Shown here: positions 1 to 6,774 of the stretch, piece after piece
How the letters are laid out: each line of letters starts with the position of its first letter
Position numbering within the stretch: position 1 is the stretch's first letter
DNA from: Streptomyces sp. NBS 14/10
GTDB lineage: Bacteria > Actinomycetota > Actinomycetes > Streptomycetales > Streptomycetaceae
DNA: 57,797 bases
Reading direction: 5' to 3'
NCBI RefSeq assembly: GCF_002224125.1
Contig: NZ_NCSM01000088.1
Coordinates: 1-57,797 of the forward strand
Made by a program: the position numbers and the translations under genes
The notes under the pieces: model-generated
Database searches by the model: none
What the model was told of the DNA's origin: nothing
Seen by the model: only the letters and a program-made list of their open reading frames with translations

Positions 1-187
1 TGCTCACCCTCACCCTGCGCCACCTGGAACGCGACGGCATCGTCACCCGCACCGTCCGCCGCGCGTCGAATACGAGCTGACCGCGCTCGGGGAGAGCCTG
101 CGCGGAACGGTCTACGCCCTCGCCCGGTGGGTCACCGACCACAACGACGAGATCGAAACCGCGCGCCACCACTACGACGCGCGCTGA
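1..187 (+). pseudogene. 3' end of an HxlR-family winged-helix regulator, frameshifted
   Basis: The window opens inside this gene. Read from base 3 it gives LTLRHLERDGIVTRTV, the recognition-helix and wing region of HxlR-type regulators. The family then continues with a short Pro-rich turn and VEYELT, but here the frame runs to a stop near base 80, while VEYELTALGESL appears in another frame from base 65 and ends at the TGA at 185-187. About a dozen bases that would encode the family's YPTV-type turn seem to be missing, and the frame is lost with them. Either the gene is a pseudogene or the deletion is a sequence error. The 5' part lies outside the window. Confidence 0.6.
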
Positions 188-228
188 CCCGGACTACCGA
201 TGAAGCGGGTCGGCCGCCACACCGGCCG

Positions 229-525
229 TCACCGGGGTGTGATGCCGCTGAAAGCGATGTCGAGGAGGCGCGCGCCCGCCTCGGGGGCCGACTCGGCCGC
301 GGTCGCGATGGCGTTGGCCATGATGAACAGTTCGGCCGGTTTCACGTCCGCTCGGGCGGCGCCACCGAGTGTTCCGACGTCGGCGGAGTACACCTCGACC
401 AGCAGGGCGTCGCGGGTGGGGAAGTGCCGGTAGAGGGTGGCGTTGCCGACGCCCGCGCGGCGTGCGATGTCGCCCAACGGGACGTCCGGACCGTGCTCGG
501 AGACTGCTTCGCGGGCGACGGCCAC
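229..525 (-). pseudogene. TetR-family regulator fragment with internal deletion
   Basis: Reading on the minus strand gives a TetR helix-turn-helix: LGDIARRAGVGNATLYRHF followed by PTRDALL. After only about 15 more residues it jumps to a short C-terminal piece (ELFIMANAIATAAES and LLDIAFSGITPR). A normal TetR protein has about 190 residues, so most of the ligand-binding domain is gone. The first helix and start codon are also cut: at about 525 the antisense reading passes into the snoaL-like fragment. A piece that looks like the missing N-terminus lies at 926-1044, so a tetR gene (or two paralogues) has been split here. Confidence 0.6.
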
Positions 526-529
526 CAGC
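500..529. repeat. 30-bp direct repeat, left copy
   Basis: Bases 500-529 recur at 935-964 with about four mismatches. On the minus strand both encode the first TetR helix (LVAVAREAVS here, LVAAAREAVS there). The two copies bracket the snoaL-like fragment and mark the junctions of the rearrangement. Confidence 0.75.
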
Positions 530-925
530 TACGCCGCCGGAGTCGACAAGAAGGACCCCGAGCTGCTGCTGTCCGCGTTCCACCCCGACGGGCGGCTGAG
601 CGACCCGTACAACGACGCCACACAGGTCGGACACGACCAGATCCGGGGCGTTCTCGGCATGCTGGCGAAGTTCGTGACGACGTACCACATCGTCGGAAAC
701 ACCCGCTACGACATCGACGGCGACACAGCCACCGGCGAGGCCTACTGCCTCGCGCACAAGATCCTGCCGGACGCGCAGGCCATCGTGGGCGCCGTCCGCT
801 ACCAGGACAAGTACAGCCGCCGCAACGGCGAATGGCGGCTCGACGACCGCACCGTGATCATCGACTGGACCCGCACCGACACCGTGAGCCTGAACGCGGC
901 CGGCACCGAGATCGTCGGCGCCTGA
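526..925 (+). pseudogene. SnoaL-like (NTF2-fold) protein lacking its N-terminus
   Basis: The plus-strand frame gives SYAAGVDKKDPELLLSAFHP and later YHIVGNTRYDIDGD and GEWRLDDRTVIIDWTRTD, ending at the TGA at 923-925. This is the pattern of the SnoaL-like polyketide-cyclase/dehydratase family, which normally starts with about 20-30 more residues. Here the frame continues 5' into antisense tetR sequence without a credible start or ribosome-binding site, so it is probably a headless fragment. An in-frame fusion starting further upstream is possible but unlikely to be functional. Confidence 0.6.
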
Positions 926-1044
926 GCGCGGGCCGAGACCGCTTCGCGGGCGGCTGCCACCAGCAGCCCGCGGTCGCGGCGGGTGTCGACTCGCAGCACA
1001 GGCCCCGCGCGCCCGGAAGGCCGCTTACGCGCGACCTTCACCAA
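926..1044 (-). pseudogene. N-terminal piece of a TetR-family regulator
   Basis: From an ATG at 1044 the minus strand reads MVKVARKRPSGRAG and then DTRRDRGLLVAAAREAVS, a typical basic TetR N-terminus and first helix. The frame is then lost at the snoaL-like fragment. Helix 2 and the HTH seen at 229-525 would continue it naturally, so the two pieces may be halves of one gene or of two paralogues. Confidence 0.5.
935..964. repeat. 30-bp direct repeat, right copy
   Basis: This is the partner of the repeat at 500-529; see that entry. Confidence 0.75.
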
Positions 1045-1343
1045 CTGATCGGGGAATCCTCCGCACAGGCCTGCCGTCGAGCCAACCGGAGATTCCCCGA
1101 TCTCCTCTCACACATCGTGATGACCAAGGAGCCATCAATGACGATGCAGCGCCTCAACCACGCCGTGCGAGCGATTCGGCGCGGACACCCTGGGCGGAAT
1201 CGGCGTCTCCGTGCCGGTAGCGCGCTGAACAGGCGGGACAGGCCCCCAGAGTCATCTATACACCGCGTTTATACCCGCCGTGTATAGTCCGAGCCGTTCA
1301 AGACCACCCGGCACTGCCGGCAGCACGTCAGAAAGGCTCGTCC
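1045..1343. other. Gene-free stretch upstream of the TPR/prenyl synthase operon
   Basis: I see no complete gene. A short frame from the ATG at 1138 (MTMQRLNHAVRAIRRG) is preceded by a purine-rich GGAG and may be the start of a gene that was lost by the rearrangement to its left, but it has no recognisable continuation. The right end of the stretch carries the inverted repeat at 1256-1287. Confidence 0.5.
1256..1287 (+). promoter_or_regulatory. Inverted repeat overlapping a promoter-like TATAGT
   Basis: The arms CTATACAC (1256-1263) and GTGTATAG (1280-1287) are perfectly complementary over 8 bp with a 16-bp spacer. The right arm contains TATAGT (1283-1288), which would serve as a -10 hexamer about 55 bp before the ATG at 1344. 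An operator for a dimeric repressor covering the operon promoter fits; the regulator is unknown, though broken TetR and HxlR genes lie just upstream. Confidence 0.5.
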
Positions 1344-2438
1344 ATGTACGCCAAGGCCTTAGCTCCCGAGTACCAAGGCGCCCTCAGCTCCCTCTCGGTG
1401 AACTCCTCCCTGACCGACGTCCTCGCCGAGGGGACCGACCGGCTGCGCGCCGCCGAACAGGCGGGCTCCCAGCGGGAGGCCGCGCGCTCGGGGCTCGCCG
1501 TGGCGGAGGCGCACCGGCGGCTGGGCCATGTCGAGGAGGCCGACCGCGCCTGGAAGGCGAGCTACCGCGCCGCCCGCTCGGCCGGTGACGTCGGCGCGAT
1601 GGCGTGGGCGGTGTGGAGCGGCGGCACCCTCGCCCGGCAGCGGGGCTCGCTCGCCCTGGCCCGCCGGCTGCTCGCCCTCGCCGCCGAGCTGGGCAAGCGC
1701 GGCGACGACGTGGTGGCCCGGGGCTACTCGCTGGCCGGGCTCGCGGAGACCGGCCGCATCCAGGGCGACTACGAGGCCGTGCACGCCCTCCACGAGCAGC
1801 TGCTCGCCGAGGCCCGCAAGCGCGGCGAGGCCCGGCACACCGTCTGGGCGTTGGAGGGCATCGCCCAGATCCACCGGAACACCGGCTCGTACGACACCGC
1901 CTTCGCGATGTTCGAGGAGGCCGCCACCATCGCCGCGCAGGCCGACGACCAGCGCGGCCGGGCGTGGGCGCTGCGCGGCATGGCCGACATCGTGTCCCTG
2001 CGGGACAAGGACGTGGACCGGGCCCTGGCGCTGCTGTCCGAGGCGGAGCTCGTCTGCCGCGAGATGAAGCTGACCAGCGCGCTGGCCTACAACCTCAAGA
2101 TGCGCGGCAACGTCCTCTTCCGCGCCGCACGTTACGTACCCGCCCGGGAGTGCTACGAGACGGCGCTGGCCGAATTCCGCGCCATGAGCGAGCCGCGCGG
2201 CACCGCGCTGTCCCGTCTGGGGCTGGCCAAGACGCTCGCCCGACTGGGGCAGGACCCGGCGCGCACCGCCGCGGAACTGGACGACCTGCGGGGAGAGCTG
2301 GACCGCATCGGGCTGCGGCACGCCCGCGAGATGGTCGACGCGGCGTACGAGGAGCTGGGCATATCGCGAACCGGTGCGCAACCCGCACCCGCCATACCCG
2401 GCGCGCGAAAGGCCCAAGAGGCGGTGGGCGTCCGATGA
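1344..2438 (+). CDS. Tetratricopeptide-repeat protein
   Basis: The 364-residue protein is almost entirely alpha-helical, built of TPR-like units rich in Ala, Leu and Arg. Clear repeats include ARSGLAVAEAHRRLGHVEEA, SLAGLAETGRIQGDYEAVHA, ALEGIAQIHRNTGSYDTA and ALRGMADIVSLRDKDVDRA, spanning about residues 45-300. There is no signal peptide, membrane segment or enzymatic motif, so a cytoplasmic scaffold or adaptor is the best guess. Its stop codon overlaps the start of the prenyl synthase (ATGA at 2435-2438), which implies translational coupling and a role beside the isoprenoid enzymes. A regulatory or assembly role for the downstream enzymes is inference. Confidence 0.8.
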   Translation: MYAKALAPEYQGALSSLSVNSSLTDVLAEGTDRLRAAEQAGSQREAARSGLAVAEAHRRLGHVEEADRAWKASYRAARSAGDVGAMAWAVWSGGTLARQRGSLALARRLLALAAELGKRGDDVVARGYSLAGLAETGRIQGDYEAVHALHEQLLAEARKRGEARHTVWALEGIAQIHRNTGSYDTAFAMFEEAATIAAQADDQRGRAWALRGMADIVSLRDKDVDRALALLSEAELVCREMKLTSALAYNLKMRGNVLFRAARYVPARECYETALAEFRAMSEPRGTALSRLGLAKTLARLGQDPARTAAELDDLRGELDRIGLRHAREMVDAAYEELGISRTGAQPAPAIPGARKAQEAVGVR

Positions 2439-3568
2439 CCGCGCCCACGCCCCTGCTCCCGCGCCCGACCACCACCCCACCCGTCCCCGCTTCCGCGGCG
2501 CAGACCCTCGCCCGCTGCCGGAGCCTCGTACTCCCCGCGCTGACCGCGGCCGTGGACCGGCTCCATCCGTACCCGGGCGAGATGGCCGCCTTCTCCTTCG
2601 GCTGGTGCGAGGTGGGCGGCACCCCGGCCGCCGGACGGCCCGGCGCCGACAAGAGCGGCGGCAAAGGCGGCGGCAAAGGCGTACGCCAGGCCCTGGCCGT
2701 GCTCGGCGCGGAGGCGGCGGGCGCGCCCGGGGCGACCGCGGTCGCCGGGGCGGTCGCCGTCGAGCTGATCCACGCCTTCTCACTTCTGCACGACGACATC
2801 ATGGACGGCGACGAGACCCGGCGCCGGCGCGCTTCCGTATGGAAGGCGTACGGCACCGGCCCCGCCGTGCTGGCCGGGGACGCGCTGTTCGCCCTCGCGG
2901 TGCAGACGCTCGCCGAGTCGCACGGCCCGCACGGCGGCGCGGCGATCCGGCAGCTGTCGGGGGCGCTGGGCGACCTGGTGCGCGGTCAGGCGGAGGACCT
3001 GCTGTTCGAGTCCCGCCCCTGGACCGGGCCCGACGCGGTCCGCACCGCCGAATACCGTGCGATGGCCGAGGGGAAGACCGGGGCGCTGCTGGGCTGCGCC
3101 GCGGCCCTCGGCGCCCAGCTCGCGGGCGCTCCGGAGCCGGTCGTCACCGCGCTGGACCGGGCCGGGCGCCACGTCGGGGTGGCCTTCCAGGCCGTGGACG
3201 ATCTGCTCGGCATATGGGGCGATCCACGGGTCACGGGCAAGCCCGTGCACGGTGATCTGCGCCGGAGGAAGAAGACGCTGCCCGTACTGGCGGCCCTGGC
3301 CGCGGACGGCCCGGCCGCCCGCGAACTCGCCACGCTCCTCACCGGCAACCTGGACGCCGATGCCCCGGACGCCGACGCCCCGGACGACGCGGCCGTCCAC
3401 CGCGCCGCCGAACTCGTCGAGGAGGCGGGCGGGCGCGCCGCCACCCTCGCCGAGGCCCACCACCACCTGGACGCCGCCCGCGCCCAGCTGGCCTCCGTCC
3501 CGCTGGCCCCGACCGCGGCCGCCGAACTCCTGGCCCTGCTGCCGTTCCTCGTCGACCGCGCGCTGTAA
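2435..3568 (+). CDS. Polyprenyl diphosphate synthase (GGPP/FPP-synthase type)
   Basis: This 377-residue member of the trans-isoprenyl diphosphate synthase family condenses isopentenyl diphosphate with allylic diphosphates. The first Asp-rich motif, DDIMD, is at about 120-124, and the second region, DDLLGIWGD, at about 255-263, followed by KPVHGDLRRRKKTLPV. The usual GGKRxRP substrate site appears as GGKGVRQAL near residue 79, after a Gly/Lys-rich insertion. An extended Pro/Thr-rich N-terminus of about 25 residues precedes the catalytic fold. I recall similar long-headed synthases in Streptomyces being described as cargo of family 2 encapsulins, but no shell gene is in this window. It overlaps the TPR gene by 4 nt. 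Product chain length cannot be read from the sequence. Confidence 0.88.
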   Translation: MTAPTPLLPRPTTTPPVPASAAQTLARCRSLVLPALTAAVDRLHPYPGEMAAFSFGWCEVGGTPAAGRPGADKSGGKGGGKGVRQALAVLGAEAAGAPGATAVAGAVAVELIHAFSLLHDDIMDGDETRRRRASVWKAYGTGPAVLAGDALFALAVQTLAESHGPHGGAAIRQLSGALGDLVRGQAEDLLFESRPWTGPDAVRTAEYRAMAEGKTGALLGCAAALGAQLAGAPEPVVTALDRAGRHVGVAFQAVDDLLGIWGDPRVTGKPVHGDLRRRKKTLPVLAALAADGPAARELATLLTGNLDADAPDADAPDDAAVHRAAELVEEAGGRAATLAEAHHHLDAARAQLASVPLAPTAAAELLALLPFLVDRAL

Positions 3569-3698
3569 CGGTCCGGTGTGACGGACCGCCACCCCTTTGG
3601 CCCGCTGTGCGCGCGGCGCCGGGCCGCCTCACCCATGCTGGCCGGGAGAAGGCCGCTGAGCTGGTGTGGAAGGACTGGTGTGGAAGGGACGGGGCCCG

Positions 3699-3983
3699 AT
3701 GAGGCTTGTCGTCGATCTCAACCGATGCCAGGGGTACGCCCAGTGCGTCTTTCTGGCGCCGGACGTGTTCTCCCTGAAAGGGGAGGAGGCACTGCGGTAC
3801 ACCCCTTACGTCGACGACGCGCGCCGTGAGCAGGTGGCCGCCGCGGTGGCCGCCTGCCCGGTCCAGGCGATCCTGACGGACGACGTGATCGACGACGCGA
3901 TGGACGACGTGGGCGACGTGGACGACGTGGGCGACGACATGACGGGCGACCCGCTCCCGGCGGCCTTCGATGTCCACCACTGA
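3699..3983 (+). CDS. 3Fe-4S ferredoxin with acidic tail
   Basis: The 94-residue single-cluster ferredoxin belongs to the type that feeds bacterial P450s. The cluster ligands are C10, C16 (CQGYAQC) and C53 (CP); the fourth cysteine of 4Fe-4S ferredoxins is absent, which indicates a [3Fe-4S] centre. The ATG at 3699 is chosen because MRLVVDLNRCQGYAQC matches the family N-terminus; the upstream codons of the frame would add unusual residues. The last 35 residues are an Asp/Val/Gly run (DDVIDDAMDDVGDVDDVGDD), which is longer and more acidic than usual and comes from a small tandem repeat. The 3' end overlaps the reductase start by 14 nt, so electron flow reductase to ferredoxin to P450 (5452-6711) is the natural reading. 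Confidence 0.9.
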   Translation: MRLVVDLNRCQGYAQCVFLAPDVFSLKGEEALRYTPYVDDARREQVAAAVAACPVQAILTDDVIDDAMDDVGDVDDVGDDMTGDPLPAAFDVHH

Positions 3984-5400
3984 CGAACGCGCCGCGAGCC
4001 CCGCCCGCCGCCCCGACGACAGCCTGGCGCGGCTGCGCCGCGAGGGGCGGATCGTGATCGTCGGCGCCTCCCTGGCCGGGCTGCGGGCCGCGGAGACCCT
4101 GCGCGAGGAGGGCTTCGCCGGTTCGCTCACGATCATCGGCGACGAGCCCGACCGGCCGTACGACCGGCCGCCGCTGTCCAAGCAGGTGCTGGTGGGCGGC
4201 GCGGCCGCGGACCGCACCACGCTGCCCCGGCGCCGGGCGATCCGGGCCCACTGGCGGCTGCGGACCGCCGCCACCGGTCTTGACCTGACGGCCCGCCGGG
4301 TGCGCCTGGCCGACGGCGACGAGGTGCCGTACGACCGGCTGCTGATCACCACCGGGGCCCGCTCCCGCCCCTGGCCGCACCCCGCCGAGGCCGAGCTCGA
4401 CGGCGTCTTCGTACTGCGTACCCGCCGGGACGCGGAACGGCTGGGGCGGCGGCTGATGGCCGGGCCCCGGCGGGTGCTGGTCATCGGCGCGGGCTTCACC
4501 GGTTCGGAGATCGCGTCCGCCTGCCGGGAGCTGGGGCTGCCCGTCACCGTCGCCGAACGCGGCCCGGCACCGCTGGTGGGCGCCCTGGGCGGGGTGATCG
4601 GCCAGGTCGCGGCGGAGCTGCAGCGGGAGCACGGCGTCGATCTGCGCTGCTCGGTCATGGTCACCGCGCTGGAGGGCGACGCGGCGGGGCGGCTGCGGCG
4701 CGCCCATCTGTCCGACGGCACCGCCCTCGACGTGGACCTGGCCGTGGTCGCGCTCGGCGCCGTACGCAACACCGAGTGGCTGGACGGGTCGGGGCTCGGC
4801 GCCGGACCCCGGGGCGTCGCATGCGACGCGGGGTGCCGGGCGTTCGACGTCCGGGGCCTGGTCACCGACGACGTGTTCGTGGCCGGGGACGTCGCCCGGT
4901 CCCCGCATCCGCTCTTCGGCTATCAGTTCCTGTCCCTCGACCACTGGGGCAACGCCGTCGCGCAGGCCGAGGTCGCGGCGCACAACATGATCAGCCCCGG
5001 CCCGGACCGCCGCCCCCACCTGTGGGTCCCCGCCTTCTGGTCGTCGCAGTTCGGGGTGAACATCAAGTCGATCGGGGTGCCCTCGATGGGGGAGGAAATC
5101 CTCATCGCCCAGGGGTCGCTGGCCGAGCACAGCTTCGCCGGCGTCTACGGCTGCCAGGGCCGCGTCGTCGCCGCCGTCACCTTCGACCAGACCAAGTGGC
5201 TGGACTTCTACCGGCAGCAGATCGAGACGGCCGCGCCCTTCCCGCCGCCCTTCCGCTCCGTGGACCGCCGGCCCGACGGACTGCGCCCGGTGCCCGCCGA
5301 ATTCCCCGACCCCTCCCTGCCGTCCCACGGACCGACCGTGACCCTCAGCGGCTACTCGCCGACCGAACGGCGGATCGTCTTCACCCCCGCCCGGGCCTGA
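3970..5400 (+). CDS. NAD(P)H:ferredoxin reductase, FAD-dependent
   Basis: The 476-residue protein has the pyridine nucleotide-disulphide oxidoreductase fold of ferredoxin/putidaredoxin reductases. An N-terminal FAD-binding GxSxxG appears as VIVGASLAGLRAAETLR at about 31-47, followed by YDRPPLSKQ, typical of the family. A second Rossmann motif, VLVIGAGFTGSEIASACREL, near residue 170 binds NAD(P)H, and FVAGDVA near 300 closes the FAD site. A C-terminal domain after about 400 carries the reductase dimer/ferredoxin interface. The gene overlaps the ferredoxin by 14 nt and precedes the P450, so it most likely supplies electrons to that pair. The N-terminal 25 residues before the flavin domain are a low-complexity extension. 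Confidence 0.9.
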   Translation: MSTTDERAASPARRPDDSLARLRREGRIVIVGASLAGLRAAETLREEGFAGSLTIIGDEPDRPYDRPPLSKQVLVGGAAADRTTLPRRRAIRAHWRLRTAATGLDLTARRVRLADGDEVPYDRLLITTGARSRPWPHPAEAELDGVFVLRTRRDAERLGRRLMAGPRRVLVIGAGFTGSEIASACRELGLPVTVAERGPAPLVGALGGVIGQVAAELQREHGVDLRCSVMVTALEGDAAGRLRRAHLSDGTALDVDLAVVALGAVRNTEWLDGSGLGAGPRGVACDAGCRAFDVRGLVTDDVFVAGDVARSPHPLFGYQFLSLDHWGNAVAQAEVAAHNMISPGPDRRPHLWVPAFWSSQFGVNIKSIGVPSMGEEILIAQGSLAEHSFAGVYGCQGRVVAAVTFDQTKWLDFYRQQIETAAPFPPPFRSVDRRPDGLRPVPAEFPDPSLPSHGPTVTLSGYSPTERRIVFTPARA

Positions 5401-5451
5401 CGGGCCCCAGCCCGGGCCTGACGGGCCCGCCACCCGGAAGGACTCTCCGTC

Positions 5452-6711
5452 ATGACGTACGGCACCTATCTGCGGAAGATCACCGACCCCGCCAACCGCG
5501 CCGACCCCTACCCCCTCTACGCCGAGCTGCGGAAGACGCCCGTGCTGCGGGACGAGGGCGGCCCGTACCTCGTCAGCACGTACTGGGAGATCCACGGCCT
5601 GCTGCACGACCCGCGGCTCAGCTCCGACCCCCGTAACCTCGACCCGGACGCCGCCGCCGCGCTCGCCGCGACCGAGGAGGCGGACGACCCGACCCTGCCG
5701 CCGAGCTTTCTGCGGCTCGACCCGCCCGAGCACGACCGGCTGCGCCGGATCGCGACGTACCCCTTCGGGCCGCCGCACACCCCGCGGCGGATCCACGACA
5801 TGCGCGGCGAGCTCGCCCGGATCGTCACCGACCTCATCGACGACTTCGAGGGCCGGGGCGAACGGGTCGACCTGGTCGACGACTTCGCGTACCCCTTCCC
5901 GGTGACCGTGATCTGCCGGCTGCTGGGGGTGCCCCGCGCGGACGAACCGCTCTTCCACGCCTGGGCCGACACCATGCTCACCAGCCTCGACCCCGCCGCC
6001 GCGGACGCGAACATCGCCGACCGGCGCCGGGCCGTCCGGCAGGCCCGTGTCGAACTGGGCATGTACCTGTCCGAGCTGATCGAGGACCGCCGCCGCGCAC
6101 CGGGCGAGGACATGCTCTCCTCACTCATCCACGGGGACGGCCCCGACGGCCGGATGAGCCACGCCGAACTGGTCAGCACCGCCGTACTGCTGCTGATCGC
6201 CGGGCACGAGACGACCGTCAACCTGATCGCCAACGGAATGCTCACCCTGCTGCGCCACCAGGACGTCCTCAAGCGGCTGCACGACGACTCACGCCTCGCC
6301 GTCCCGCTGGTGGAGGAGGTCCTGCGCTACGAGCCCCCGGTCCAACTGCTGCCGCAGCGCACCCCGCTCACCGATATCGACATCGCGGGCGTCACCATCC
6401 CCAAGGGCGCGGCCATCTGGCTGGTCCTGGCCTCCGGCAACCGCGACCCGAAGCGCTTCCCCGACCCCGACCGGTTCGACCCGGACCGCAAGGACAACCA
6501 GCACCTGGGCTTCGGCAGCGGCATCCACATCTGCTACGGCGCGCCGCTGGCCCGGCTGGAAGGCCAGATCGCGCTGGCCGAACTCGCCCGCCGGCTGGAG
6601 AACCCCCGGCTGCTGGAGGACCCGCCCCCGTACCGCCACAACGCGGTGCTGCGCGGTCCGCGCCACCTGCCCGTCGGCTTCGACGGCGTACGCCCGGCCC
6701 GGGAGCCCTGA
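5452..6711 (+). CDS. Cytochrome P450
   Basis: This 419-residue soluble bacterial P450 has the oxygen-binding I-helix motif AGHETT at about 250-255, the ExxR motif EEVLR at about 288-292, and the heme-binding loop FGSGIHICYG with the axial Cys at about 361. The start ATG follows a purine-rich AAGGACT. It ends an operon with its ferredoxin and reductase and is separated from the reductase by 51 bp containing an imperfect duplication of GGGCCTGACGGGCCC-like sequence. The substrate is unknown; the adjacent prenyl synthase suggests an isoprenoid-derived one (inference). No terpene cyclase is present in the window. Confidence 0.92.
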   Translation: MTYGTYLRKITDPANRADPYPLYAELRKTPVLRDEGGPYLVSTYWEIHGLLHDPRLSSDPRNLDPDAAAALAATEEADDPTLPPSFLRLDPPEHDRLRRIATYPFGPPHTPRRIHDMRGELARIVTDLIDDFEGRGERVDLVDDFAYPFPVTVICRLLGVPRADEPLFHAWADTMLTSLDPAAADANIADRRRAVRQARVELGMYLSELIEDRRRAPGEDMLSSLIHGDGPDGRMSHAELVSTAVLLLIAGHETTVNLIANGMLTLLRHQDVLKRLHDDSRLAVPLVEEVLRYEPPVQLLPQRTPLTDIDIAGVTIPKGAAIWLVLASGNRDPKRFPDPDRFDPDRKDNQHLGFGSGIHICYGAPLARLEGQIALAELARRLENPRLLEDPPPYRHNAVLRGPRHLPVGFDGVRPAREP

Positions 6712-6737
6712 ACGCGGCGCTGGCGCACGCGGATGCG

Positions 6738-6774
6738 GACGCGGCCGCGGATGGGGTTCAGCCGCGGCCGCGTC
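6738..6774. terminator. Bidirectional hairpin between P450 and photolyase
   Basis: A perfect 13-bp stem (6738-6750 with 6762-6774, core GCGGCCGC) has an 11-nt loop. It lies between convergent genes and overlaps the last codons of the photolyase gene. There is no T-run, as is common in high-GC actinobacteria. Confidence 0.65.

Noticed and set aside
3718..5958. 746-codon minus-strand frame across the ferredoxin reductase and P450
   Set aside because: Shadow of three well-supported plus-strand genes; no recognisable domain.
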